This document shows, piece after piece, positions 10,558-21,915 of a stretch of DNA of 64,000 nt (positions are counted from its first letter, which is position 1; the number at the start of each line of letters is the position of its first letter). The stretch is from Sphagnum compactum. Lineage: Eukaryota; Bryophyta; Sphagnopsida; Sphagnales. The position numbers were made by a program, and so were the translations under genes. The stretch is taken from the NCBI GenBank assembly GCA_965153455.1, contig OZ234502.1:15097495-15161494 (forward strand). Reading direction: 5' to 3'. The notes under the pieces are model-generated. The model made no database searches. It was not told where the DNA came from and worked only from the letters and a program-made list of their open reading frames with translations.

Positions 10558-11442
10558 CAGATCTTTAGATGGGCATAACTTCCTTAATATTGACTCGATT
10601 TAAACGATTTAAAGGGCGTTGGGTGCGCCCTCCACTCCTCTACATTTTATCTTCAGACGCCAGAAACAAAGGAGGCACCCTCTAAGATTTAGAGCTGACT
10701 GACACACTGAGTGTTTAGTCACTGGCCTGGTTACCCTAGGATGAAACCGGAAGCAGATCTTCAGATGGGCATAACTTCCTTAATATTGACTCGATTTAAA
10801 CGATATAAAGGGCGTTGGGTGTGCCCTTGACTCCTCTACATTTTATCTTCAGACGCCAGAAACAAAGGAGGCACCCAGTAAGATTTAGAGTTGACTGACA
10901 CACTGAGTGTTTAGTCACTGGCCTGGTTACCCTAGGATGAAACCGGAAGCAGATCTTCAGATGGGCATAACTTCCTTAATATTGACTCGATTTAAACGAT
11001 TTAAAAGGCGTTGGGTGCGCCCTCCACTCCTCTACATTTTATCTTTAGACGCCAGAAACAAACGAGGCACCCTGTAAGATTTAGAGCTGACTGACACTTA
11101 GATCTTTAGATGGGCATAACTTCCTTAATATTGACTCGATTCAAACGATGTAAAGGGCGTTGGGTGCGCCCCCTACTCCTCGACATTTTATCTTTAGACG
11201 CCGGAAACAAAAGAGGCACCCAGTAAGATTTAGAGCTGACTGACACTTAGATCTTTAGATGGGCATAACTTCCTTAATATTGACTCGATTCAAACGATGT
11301 AAAGGGCGTTGGGTGCGCCCTCTACTCCTCTACATTTTATCTTCAGACGCCAGAAACAAAGGAGGCACCCTCTAAGATTTAGAGCTGTTTGACACACTGA
11401 GTGTTTAGTCACTGGCCTGGTTACCCTAGGACGAAACCGGAA
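10558..11442. repeat. 196-bp satellite, six monomers including short variants (unit B)
   Basis: Full monomers start at about 10558, 10754 and 10950. Two shortened monomers of about 149 bp start at about 11099 and 11248. They lack the segment from ACACTGAGTG to the end of the monomer. A last monomer then runs into the glycine-rich block. Copy number and monomer length differ from unit A, which has only three full-length units, so the array has expanded or contracted independently after duplication. Confidence 0.8.
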
Positions 11443-11720
11443 GCAGTTCCAGTTCTTGTCGTGCCTCCCGTGCCCGTGCCATAGCCACCGGCTCCAGGAC
11501 CTCCTCCGGCACCATAACCCCCGGCTCCAGGACCTCCTCCCGCACCATAACCCCCGGCTCCAGGACCCCCTTCCGGCGCCATAACCCCCGGCTCCAGGAC
11601 CCCTCCGGCACCATATCCCCCAGCTCCAGGAGCTCCTCCGGCACCATATCCACCTCCAGCTGTTGCTGCAGGAGCTCCTGTACCATATCCAGCTATGGCG
11701 ACGTCCAAAACCCCAAAGCA
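11443..11720 (-). pseudogene. Glycine-rich protein fragment (unit B)
   Basis: The minus-strand frame holds GYGTGAPAATAGGGYGAGG, further GPGAGGYGAGG repeats and GTASGFVLG before the stop. It is the counterpart of 3263-3830 and 21466-21740. One repeat carries an indel, so the glycine-rich frame is locally lost. No family could be assigned. Confidence 0.4.
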
Positions 11721-11859
11721 TTTTCTATTTTCTACCTTCCCCACGGATGGATGGAGGGACGGATGGAGGACGGGAGGGAGGGATGGATGGAAAGGACGAC
11801 GGATGAGAAGGACGACCAGCCAAGGACGACAAAACCACCGATATTATATAGTTAAATTA

Positions 11860-11996
11860 GTGGGTACCCGTGACCTTCGGGCACTCTAAAGTCCCCCGGT
11901 TTCTTCAAACTTGGTTCACGTTTTAGTTTTTCCTAGAAACTTTTATCTTTTTTATTTTTTATTTTTATGTGTTTTTTATTTTTATTATTATTTTGT
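11860..11996 (+). mobile_element. T-rich element, short left-end copy
   Basis: GGTACCCGTGACCTTCGGGC and AAGTCCCCC are followed by about 110 bases of the T-rich body, and the match stops at about 11996 (TTATTTTGTG). It lies immediately after the GGATG box and ATATTATATA that close unit B. Confidence 0.6.
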
Positions 11997-13284
11997 GATC
12001 ATCCAGCTGGACAGACATTTCATCCATCCCATTAATTGGGACGGACAGTAGCTAAAAGAAAAAAAGCTTCCCCAAAATCCATCCCGTCATCAACTTTTAT
12101 CTTTAGCACCGGTGGCCGTCATCGAGACGGATGCACAGGTGTGTGCCACCTCGGATGCCACCTAGGTGCTTCAGTTACCCACTTACCTTGGGGTTACACC
12201 CCTCTGTGGAGTCCAGCAAAATCTAGCATGGGGCCTTCAGCTTCACAGAATGGACCATTTTGAAGGAGTGAAATGCCTTGTGGCCATGGAAACTGAATTA
12301 AATTGCTATTAGGTGCCCACCCAAGGCTTTTCTGGGAGCTAGAAGGATTTTGTTTTTCATTTTTCTCTCGTTCCCAATGTGTTCCCTTTAAGTTCTCAAT
12401 GGGTTCCCAATATGTTGCCCAAGTTCCCAATGTATTCCCTAACATATTCTCCATAGCATCTCACTTTAATCCCATATGCTTTGGCAAATTGTTGTCCTCC
12501 TTTCACCCATATGGGTGGGCCAAAGGGGAGGAACTCAATACTTCAAAATAGTTGGAGAACCTTCTATCTTGGGGAGCCTCCATATTTTCATTTTTTTGTG
12601 TGATGGGCCAATCAAATTGGTTCATTGTGAAAAAAAAAACATCACCTAGATGCATATAGTGAATGTCTCGAATAAAAAATTGGGTAGTACTAATACAACT
12701 TTTGCCGGTGATTTTTGAGGTCAACTTTGATTTTTTTTCTTCCATTTTTTTTCCCCAATGGAATCAAAATCATAATAGGAGATGTAATGGTTTTATCTTT
12801 GCAATGGAGTTTTCCATTTGTTTCCCGATAAATAAATAAATAAATATATTAATTTATAATTTTTTTAAAAAGAGAAAAAAAGAAAAAAACGTGTGAAGAG
12901 ATTGACGAAATTGTGATGGTTTTGTAATGTGTAATGTATTTAAGAAAACTTATCCAATTCTTTATGCTAGGTGAAAGGCATGAGCGAGCATACTCAAGGG
13001 TCCCATGCCACTTAGCCATCACCGCCTCATGTTGGGCCCCTCATTTCATTGCAAGAATACCCCACTCCACCTCTCTCCTCCTCCTTGGGACCTACAAAAA
13101 ACTTTGCCATTGTGAATTTCCCTTCTTTGCAGATACCACTGAAAGAGGGGATAGGGAGTGGAAGCGGGCTCAAAGACAGGGTGAGTTTGTGGATAACTCC
13201 AGTACACAGAAAACAAAAAACAAAAGGGGGACCAAAACTGGTTTTGTCACCTAAAGCCGTCATTGCATTTCGACCCCTAAAGGA
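11997..13284. other. Unassigned stretch, no gene recognised
   Basis: The stretch is mixed-composition DNA. 12098-12133 (CACCGGTGGCCGTCATCGAG region) recurs at 13900-13930, showing shared repeat content. Around 12360-12450 the phrase GTTCCCAATGTGTTCCC recurs loosely. Short open frames on both strands lack recognisable domains and splice context. I see nothing else that can be supported. Confidence 0.4.
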
Positions 13285-13736
13285 TACCCGTGACCTTCGG
13301 GCACTGTGAAGTCCCCCGGTTTTTTTAAACTTGGTTCATGTTTTAGTTTTTCTTTTTTTTTAATTTTTTTTAAAAAAATGTGTTTTCTATTTTTATTATT
13401 ATTTTGTATAATAAAAATAAAGTGTTTCTTTTTCACTTGCAAGTTTGAAATTTGGAGAAAGAAGATACACCTCATTCTTTTTCAAGTAGGGTTTTTTTTC
13501 ATTATTATAAGTTTTATATTTTTTAATTTTTTACTCTTTTTTTGGTTTCTTCATTTTTATAATTTTTTTTTTTTACTATTTCCCTTTCCTTGTTTCATTT
13601 GTTTCCATTCCTTTTTTTATAGTTTTTGCATTTTTTAAAAATTTTTTATGTTTGTTTCATGTTTTTATTTTTGCTACTCTTATTTTGTCTATCTTCATTT
13701 TTTTCTATTTTTATTTATTTATTTATTTTTTTGTAG
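13285..13736 (+). mobile_element. T-rich element, 3'-truncated copy
   Basis: It starts with ACCCGTGACCTTCGGGCACT and GTGAAGTCCCCCGG and follows the T-rich body with an internal deletion around 13435 (the ...CTTTTGTATTTTTGTTTATTTGGATG segment is missing). It stops where the next copy begins. The two copies are head to tail. Confidence 0.6.
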
Positions 13737-14150
13737 TGGGTACCCGTGACCTTCAGACACGGTGAAGTCCCTTCTTTCTTTAAACTTGGTTCATGTTTTA
13801 GTTTTTTTCAGAAACTTTTATCTTTTTTATTCATATGTGTTTTTTGTTTTTATTATGGCCGTAAATGCAGCGGCAGTGTTAAACGCCAGGGAAAGGCTAG
13901 CACCGGTGGCCGTCATCGAGACGGATGAGGGGAAGGATGATGGGACGGATGTTTTTATTATTATTTTGTATAACAAAAATAAAATGTTTCTTTTTCACTT
14001 TTGTATTTTTGTTTATTTGGATGCAAGTTTGAAGTTTGGAGAAAGAAGACACACCTCATTCTTTTTCAAGTAGGATTTTTTTTCATTATTTTTTCTTAAT
14101 GTTTTTCTTCAGACACTGTGAAGTCCCCCGGTTTTTTTAAACCGTATTTA
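13737..14150 (+). mobile_element. T-rich element copies with an internal foreign block
   Basis: The left end is GGGTACCCGTGACCTTCAGA. At about 13856-13950 a block containing CACCGGTGGCCGTCATCGAG and GGATG motifs interrupts the T-rich body. A further partial terminus, AGACACTGTGAAGTCCCCCGG, occurs at 14112. The stretch ends at the Helitron junction, so it predates or was broken by that insertion. Confidence 0.5.
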
Positions 14151-14177
14151 TTTCAAAAAAAAATTCTATTTCAAACA

Positions 14178-14198
14178 GCTACACATCATGAATGTAGC
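14178..14198 (-). other. Candidate Helitron 3'-end hairpin
   Basis: On the minus strand GCTACA and TGTAGC flank a short loop, 35 bases beyond the Helitron stop codon. Helitrons usually carry a small hairpin just before a CTRR terminus. I do not see a convincing CTRR within 15 bases, so the exact end is unresolved. Confidence 0.35.
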
Positions 14199-14232
14199 TT
14201 CTCGCGGAGCCATTTAAGAGATGCATGCAGCT

Positions 14233-17200
14233 TCAAAGGAGGGCTTCTTTGTACACAACATTGCGCATAAGGCCAATCTGGCCATGCATAGTGTCTGGCA
14301 ATAGAACTTTGATGTTCGCTGGTGCCTTGGCACGTGAAAAGGCAACATAAAGTTGGCCATGCGAAAAAACGTCATCTGCGAGATGAAGGCCAACATGAGA
14401 GAGGGTCTGCCCTTGAGACTTGTTAATAGTCATCGCATAGGCTAGCCGCAAAGGAAATTGCTTCCTTGCAAATGTAAATGGCAAACCGCTGTTATCGAAA
14501 ATGAACTTAATGCGCGGGATAAAGGCCACATTACCAGCCCCTTTGCCTGTGATGATCTCAGCCTCAACGACTCGCATCGTGAAGCGTCGAATAATCAGGC
14601 GTGTCCCATTGCATAGCCCAGCCAATGGGTCGAGATTGCGCAACAGCATCACTGGTGCACTAATCTTGAACGACAGCTTGTGTGAAGGCATGCCACTGAC
14701 TTCCAAAGTGTTGAGGAACTCAGAAGGGTATGTGTTCGCCACTTCCATGTCCTCTGCGAAATCCGCACTGAGAAAGTCAACTTGTGCGCCTGGAAGGTAG
14801 CTTAAAACCATCACGTTTATTAGCGAAACCTCCTTGTTGCGAGGAGCCAAAATCGCTCGCTCACGCAAATACTCGTTTGTGACCTGGCCCTCGTGTAGTT
14901 GAGGGTAGATGGCCACAGCCATGGCTCGTGTGTCCGCGGGAGGGAGTTTCATCATGTCTGGACGTTTGATGTAGTCCTCATCGATGGATTCTAACTCGTT
15001 GTTGCCAAGACAAAGAAGCCAGTCTGCAAAAGTGCGATTCCCAAGATTGGGGTGAACAGCAATGGCATCCTCGGCCCGCATATTTTCCGAAAGACGGAAT
15101 ATCTCAACAGATTCCCATAGGTAGGAGTTCTTGATCGATGCAGAGACAATGTCTGCACGGGATCCCCGGGGAATGACCGGAAGGACCTGGCGAAAGTCCC
15201 CTGACATGACGAAAACAATGCCGCCAAAGGGCTCAATCCTGTCTGTAAGGTCACGCAAAGTTCGATCCACCGCTTCAAAAGCGAGCTTATTAGTCATAGG
15301 AGCTTCATCCCAAAGGATGAGTTTCGTTTGACAGATTAGCGCCGCTAAATCATCCTGTTTACGAATATAGCATAAGGACGTACAGTCGAGTGTGATCGGG
15401 ATCTTCAGGTACGAATGGGCCGTTTGCCTTCCTGAGAGCAGAAGTGCAGCAATGCCTGAAGAGGCGACAGCAAGTGCAATATCGCCACACGAACGCACAG
15501 CGTTCAAAATCAAGTTTTCGATGTAGGTTTTACCCGTTCCACCGGGGCCATCGATAAAAATGACTTTAGCGCGATGGGCAGCATATGCATTGATTACGCC
15601 ATCATAGGCTAAACGTTGCCCATCATTGAGGCTCTCAATGGCCGTAGCCACCTTGACTTGCAAGACCTCGACATTGTAGTCGCGCTCCACCTCAAGCAGG
15701 CGATTGGTCTCTAATCGATCAAAGGCAACAGAGGGGACAGGAAGGCCAAAATCCTCGAGAGTTTTGCTAAATTTGGCAAGCGCATCCCGTAAGGAATGTA
15801 ATGCCCAACTTTCAATTTGCTCAATGGACGGTTCCACTATACCGCGACGTTGCAATGCTACCTTGCAGTCATCGCAAATGTGCTCCTTGTACTTGTCCCA
15901 GAGCATGCGCGGCTCACCTGGAACACCAAAGGCCAAGATGGTCACAAACAGAGATCGCAATTGCGCACCTGTTTGCATGACAACTGCTTCTCCTAAGCAG
16001 GCATTCCACTCGTGATCCGAGTCATACAAACCAAGCGCAATGCACGCTGATTTGAATGTGTCATGGACAACACCGTTAATTGTGCGTAGAACTTCAAAAG
16101 AAACAGCACCTTTGACCTTCGTTAACAATGTACGCAAGAAATAGCGTTCGCCAGCGGAAGGACTAACGAAATGAAGGTGCCCGACACAGCACCCTCTCTG
16201 CCGGATGGTCCATTTTTTCGTCCCATTGGTCCATGTAAACACAGAAGGAAAATCCATGTACGTGACTTTTCTTGCCAAGGGGTAATCAATATTGGCTTGG
16301 AAGTATTCGGTGAGCGTTGTTTTCTGGTTTTGCTCGCTATTAATAGTTTCAAAAATACTGGCACTTTCATTGTACATGACCTGATGCATTCCAGGCTCGT
16401 GCACGGCAAGGCGTGTGATAGACGGTGTCCCTTCATGCATTCTAAAAGAGAAAAGACGCCACGATGCCTCCGAAGCAGAGACATAACGTCCTTCAAGGTA
16501 TGCTTTAATTTCATCGTGGTTTTGCCCCTCACCATTAGCAACAACCACCTGCGCATTGTTCTCCTGGCCATGCCTATTCGCCTGCCTTTCGACAACGGCA
16601 ATAGCACGGTCAGGTCCCTTGTACACATACTTGTACATGTACTTGACGGCAGATATGGACGAACATATCTCCACGTTGATGTGCGCGTGGTACTTGGTTG
16701 CCAAGTGAAGATTATATGGGACAATCCACCGGTTATCCACCACGCGTTGCGTCTTTGGATCTACAAAAATGCAGGTTTGACGGCGCCGGTACTCGGGGTA
16801 CCCGTCAACATCACCGCGCGTTTCTTCACTAAAGGAACGTGGGTACCTTTTCTTGCACTTTCCCTGCTCCATGCATTGTGCGTTGAGAAAATCTGGACCA
16901 CATGGCCCATGCACCATGCACGAAGTGACCGTCTCGTATGCCTCAGGATGGCATATCGAATCCGGAATCTCGGCTGATACCATTGAATCAAAGTCCTCGG
17001 TGGTGCGCAATTTTGACGCTTCATCTAAAATGAGCAAAATGTGTGCGTGGGGCAAGCCTCTCTTTTGAAACTCGATGACCCAAATTTTAGCAATCACATT
17101 GCCAAGAACACCGTCTTTGATGTCCCTCAAAAGGGTGTCAAGTTTCAAATTGAAAACGCGAGTTACTAACTCTGGGCGATCCTTGGCAATCTGCCCCAGG

Positions 17201-19214
17201 AGAAGCGCATCTGTAATCTCTTTCCATTTAGGATTACAGGTAAATGTGACAAAAAGGTCCGGCTTACCAAATTTGCGAACCCTGGCCATGGCATCTTGGT
17301 ACAATTGGCCCATGGCGCGCTCACCACCCTGGAATGACGACGGGAGAATCATCTTCTGCCCGACGTCGTTCCTGAGAACGTCGCCAGCATTCAATGCATC
17401 TTGAAGACCAGTGTACAGGTCGCAACGCAACTGTCGTTGGTTCTCGCGAATAAACTTCAAGCGGTTCTGTTCAGTACATGCATACGCGTCAACAATGAAT
17501 TGTTGCAAAAGCCTTCCGGCTCGTAGAATCCATTCCTGGTTGACGCGATGCTGTAGCATGTATGCATAATATTGAAGCATGGTGACGCGCGCAGAACCGC
17601 GTTTACCACCTATTATATTCTCGTCATCTTGGATGAACACAGAACCATCCCATTGAAATCCATTCAATGGGATCCGTCATGCCATCCGTTGCGTCCATCT
17701 GGGAAGAGAAGGACGTAGTGCAGTGGTGCGTATGCACTGTGCAGGGGAGAAATGCGCTGAAAATAGCCATTAGTCGAACGCAGAACAATGTCGTGTGCGT
17801 CTACTTCATCCACATCGCGCCCAACCATCAATGCGCCAACTTCGTCAACAGTTGGCGCATTATAACATTGCAAATTAGTGCGACGATCGTTCACCAAACG
17901 AAGACTTAGCTCAATAGCCCCGCCTTGGAGCCGTTCCGCGGCCGTTTGGTAGATGATGGCATAGGGGTTGCATGCATGTAACATCGTTTGCAACGACTGC
18001 ATGGTGTCCCTATTCAAGCCACCAAAATTGCCCATCCGGCCATCAAGCTCGGCATGCGGATCGCTGATGTATAGTTGGGCGAATTTTCGCGCCTCGCCAG
18101 GTTGAGGAAGTAGACTCCCCATCCTATGGTAAAGCTCACCGCGAAGACGGTAAGTATAATTGCCAGGTTGGGCAACACTGGTATCCAGGTTGGCCCCCAC
18201 AGACGTGAAGGCTAACGCACTGTTGTAAGAGCGGATGTGCTGACGAAAGTCTTTCGTATCCGTTTCTTTACCTGTAAGGAACCGCCTGAATGGCTCTGGT
18301 GGGGGTGCCAATGGGGGCAGCGTCACTTTACCTTGCGCGCAGCACAGTGTAAATTACGGATTGGCGCACGAACTTGATGCGGCACGCTCTTCCAAAAAGT
18401 GTAGGGCGCCGCACTTGCCACACATAGTGGTCATTTCACCTAAAGTGTGGCGAAGACCACGATGGCTGCCATCAAATTCATGGCGCGCCAAAGGTATCAT
18501 TTGATTCCCACCTTGGTTTGCGCGATCTAGTTCACGCTGGGCACTATGTGCTTGACGGTCAATGTTTCGAATTTCTTGGCGACGCTTTTCCGACAATTGC
18601 TCATGCTGGCATTGGTGAGCTTGAGGATCCGTGTTATGCATTTCCTGTTGCCTATTAGAATGCAAAAATGTCCGGGCATTAACATGCCCAACATTTTCTA
18701 AAGCAATTTTCGCATCGTTGCACGCAGTTCTCTGAACTACGCGCAAGCTGGCATTCGTTGCATTCTGTGCATCGTTGTGCGCAATTCTCTTAACTGCCCG
18801 TAGGTTGGCATTCGCCATAATTTGGGCATCGCTGCGCCAGCTGGCATCTGCTGCAATCTGCCCATCGCTACGCACAGCTCTCTGAATTGCCTGCCGGCTG
18901 GCATCCGCAGCAATTTGCGCAGCTCTATGAGTTGCCCGCCGGTTGGCATTTGCCGCACGTTGCGTCTCCGATCGAGCAGCGTGCCTCTCCCGAGCAAGAC
19001 GATTTCGACAAATGTGCGGGTCTTCCAAAGGGGTTGCTCGCCAGCTGGCATCCGCAACAATTTGCGCATCACTATGCGCAGCTCTATGAGTTGCCCGCCG
19101 GTTGGCATCTGCCGCACGTTGCTTCTCAGATCGAGCAGCATGCCTCTCCCGAGCAAGACAATTTCGACGGATGCGCGAGTCCTCCAAAGGGGCCTCCTCT
19201 TCCTCTTCGTTCAT
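14233..19214 (-). pseudogene. Helitron Rep/helicase, near-intact, two lesions
   Basis: This is the rolling-circle transposase of a plant Helitron. It starts with MNEEEEEAPLED at 19214. It continues with an Arg/Ala-rich region of degenerate ~21-residue repeats and a C-x-x-C-G-A-L-H zinc-binding segment, then the Helitron_like_N region. In the long frame beginning about 17667 the HUH motif is GLPHAHIL (His 207 and 209) and the paired tyrosines lie in KYMYKYVYKG (Tyr 344 and 348). A PIF1-type helicase follows, with GPGGTGKT near 708, WDEAPM near 787, GDFRQ, MTINKSQGQT and HGQLYVAFSRA near the end. All catalytic motifs survive. The lesions are a TAA at 18354-18356, with the same frame continuing on both sides, and a one-base loss between about 17667 and 17676 that shifts frame at GWHD/IPLNG. 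Total length would be about 1,660 residues, normal for the family. Assembly error is an alternative explanation for either lesion. Confidence 0.92.
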
Positions 19215-19650
19215 TGGTTTAATGAGAGTTCTTGTGTTGAAGGGGGGGGAGATAGGTGAAGAGGTCTATTCAAAGCAAAGTTGGATGCAATGAGCTCACA
19301 TTGCGTCCCCTTTCCAGATGTCGGAACTCCAGAAATCATAATCTTCAGGGCCTCCATTCTTGCCGAGGCCTAAACTAATTTTGCCAGAGGAAAAATAAAA
19401 AGAAAAACCAATAAGTCGAAATATTTTGATGTTGCAGCAGCAGCAGCGCTTTGGAATTCTGCCTGGACAACGAAGATAAAATTGTAAAAACAATGTGAAA
19501 CTGGCTAAATTTACAGCAATATTCCTTCCATCAGAAGTGCTTTCCAATTTGCAATTCAGGAAATTTCTTCAATGCACCTTGGCTGCATCCCCTTTCCAGA
19601 AGCCAGAACTCTAAAAATCATAATCTTCTTAAAAGACTGATCAATATCAA

Positions 19651-19783
19651 TCAATCCTTGGTTGAGTTCTGGGGGCAGGTTTTCAGGAAATTGAGGATGA
19701 TGTGGTTATATTCCTTGGGATTCTCAATTTGAGGTATGTGCCCACAATTCTTCATCACAACCAACTTTGCTCTGCTTGTACCT
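19651..19783 (-). pseudogene. alpha/beta-hydrolase C-terminal exon fragment (unit C)
   Basis: Same content as 8238-8370: the N-C-G-H-I-P motif with catalytic histidine, then KEYNHIILNFL and a stop. No elbow exon remains in this unit, so this is an orphan exon fragment. Confidence 0.65.
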
Positions 19784-20729
19784 AAATGTCTGCATAGTTA
19801 ATGCCTAAGTTAATGCCCTGGTTGCAAGGGCATTCCTGAAATATGTGCTATTCCTTGGCTATGTGCAGAATATCAAAAGGGCCATATTGGTACATGCCTC
19901 CAACCTCAAGCCATAGGCCCGTCATTGTGGATTTTTTTTTTTCACCCAAATTCTCATATAGGAGTGGTATTTTGTTTTCTTAGGATTAAAAAAATGAAAA
20001 TAAAAAACTTCCCTATGCTTTTGGGTTATGAAGTATTATTAGGGTTTAGGGTGGTTCAGAGAGAACTAATCCTATCTTTTGGGAAGGAAAAAAAAAAAAT
20101 CTCCTCATTAATATACATTAGGAAGGAAATTGTTCGCCAAAAAAGACCACTAAATACCTGTTTACAAAATATTCTAAACATTAATATACACTAGTGCAAA
20201 ACAAATTCGCCCCATTTTTGCTGTTAGGAATCCAAAGAGCTCTTGGTGCTTGTAACTTTCAGCCTGCATGAAAAAACCTTTTAGAAAACCAACTTTCTTC
20301 TTCTTAGTGATGACTGTGGTAAAAAGCTCCTGCTTCCTTGTGATGACTATGCAAAAAAACCAGCACCCAATGTGTTGTTTGGTGATAGGTGTCCAAGAAA
20401 TCTTGTGCCCATTGCTACGCCCACAAACTTGCAATGGGTTTGTTGTGCCCACCATTGCGTTCACAAACTTGTGACAGGTTTGGTGAATAGGAGCTTTTAA
20501 TCCCATAATTGTTGATTTGTAGCCCCAGGTTTTGCGAAGATTCTGCCATATGTTCAAAATTGAACAATTATTTTGTAAATGTTCATTGTTGAGACTTTCA
20601 TCTATTTTGATGATGAGGACAAAAGATGTCCATAAGAGAGGATATCCTGGTTTGGTTATAGGTGAGTAAGTAAACTCTCTTTGGCTCTGATGTGTTCGAA
20701 GTTTGTTTTTTTGGGTCATTTTTAACCAA

Positions 20730-21465
20730 CAGATCTTTAGATGGGCATAACTTCCTTAATATTGACTCGATTTAAACGATTTAAAGGGCGTTGGGTGCGC
20801 CCTCCACTCCTCTACATTTTATCTTCAGACGCCAGAAACAAAGGAGGCACCCTCTAAGATTTAGAGCTGACTGACACACTGAGTGTTTAGTCACTGGCCT
20901 GGTTACCCTAGGATGAAACCGGAAGCAGATCTTCAGATGGGCATAACTTCCTTAATATTGACTCGATTTCAACGATTTAAAGGGCGTTGGGTGTGCCCTC
21001 GACTCCTCTACATTTTATCTTTAGACGCTAGAAACAAAGGAGGCACCCAGTAAGATTTAGAGCTGACTGACACATTGAGTGTTTAGTCACTGGCCTGGTT
21101 ACCCTAGGATGAAACCGGAAGCAGATCTTTAGATGGGCATAACTTCCTTAATATTGACTCGATTTAAACGATTTAAAGGGCGTTGGGTGCGCCCTCCATC
21201 CTCTACATTTTATCTTTAGACACCAGAAACAAAGGAGGCACCCAGTAAGATTTAGAGCTGACTGACACTTAGATCTTTAGATGGGCATAACTTCCTTAAT
21301 ATTGACTCGATTCAAACGATGTAAAGGGCGTTGGGTGCGCCCTCTACTCCTCTACATTTTATCTTCAGACGCCAGAAACAAAGGAGGCACCTTCTAAAAT
21401 TTAGAGCTGACTGACACACTGAGTGTTTAGTCACTGGCCTGGTTACCTTAGGACGAAACCGGAAG
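20730..21465. repeat. 196-bp satellite, about four monomers (unit C)
   Basis: Monomers start at about 20730, 20926, 21122 and 21270, followed by the glycine-rich block. One shortened variant of about 149 bp occurs, as in unit B. Sequence is closer to unit B than to unit A: CGCCAGAAACAAAGG, and GGGCGTTGGG against GGGTGTTGGG in unit A. Confidence 0.75.
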
Positions 21466-21740
21466 CAGTTCCAGTTCTTGTCGTGCCTCCCGTCCCCGTG
21501 CCATAGCCACCGGCTCCAGGACCTCCTCCGGCACCATAACCCCCGGCTCCAGGACCTCCTCCCGCACCATAACCCCCGGCTCCAAGACCCCCTTCCGGCG
21601 CCATAACCCCCGGCTCCAGGACCCCCTCCGGCACCATATCCCCCAGCTCCAGGAGCTCCTCCGGCACCATATCCACCTCCAGCTGTTGCTGCAGGAGCTC
21701 CAGTACCATATCCAGCTATGGCCATGTCCAAAACCCCAAA
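21466..21740 (-). pseudogene. Glycine-rich protein fragment (unit C)
   Basis: The minus-strand frame holds GYGTGAPAATAGGGYGAGG and GPGAGG repeats ending GTASGFVLR without the usual immediate stop. One indel shifts the frame in the middle. It is followed on the same strand by satellite DNA. Function unknown. Confidence 0.4.
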
Positions 21741-21915
21741 GCATTTTCTGTTTTCTACCTTCCCCACGGATGGATGGAGGGACGGATGGAGGACGGGAGG
21801 GAGGGATGGATGGAAAGGACGACGGATGAGAAGGACGACCAGCCAAGGACGACAAAACCACCCATATTATAGTAACATCATAGTAGTCATTAAACTATAT
21901 CGTAGTAATGATTCT

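Larger units (their letters stand above)
7813..11860. mobile_element. Composite repeat unit B (most complete hydrolase-bearing copy)
   Basis: 7813-8590 matches 19215-19990 of unit C. 8943-10557 matches unit A from 1063. 9836 onwards matches unit C again. Unit C therefore appears to be missing what lies between about 8590 and 9836. Contents in order are hydrolase C-terminal exon, hydrolase elbow exon, satellite, glycine-rich block and GGATG box ending GATATTATATA. Because it contains every segment found in A or C apart from the Helitron body, it is the best guide to the ancestral arrangement. Confidence 0.65.
19215..21880. mobile_element. Composite repeat unit C, contiguous with the Helitron
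   Basis: Starting right at the Helitron protein start, this stretch matches unit B from 7813. At about 19990 it jumps to the sequence equivalent to 9836, so the hydrolase elbow exon is missing. It then continues through satellite, glycine-rich block and GGATG box. The layout suggests that the hydrolase and glycine-rich fragments travel in the 5' flank of the Helitron, as expected for Helitron gene capture. Simple co-duplication of a larger segment cannot be excluded. Confidence 0.6.

Noticed and set aside
14501-17404. Plus-strand frames up to 268 codons across the Helitron
   Set aside because: They are antisense to the clearly coding Helitron protein and show no domain.
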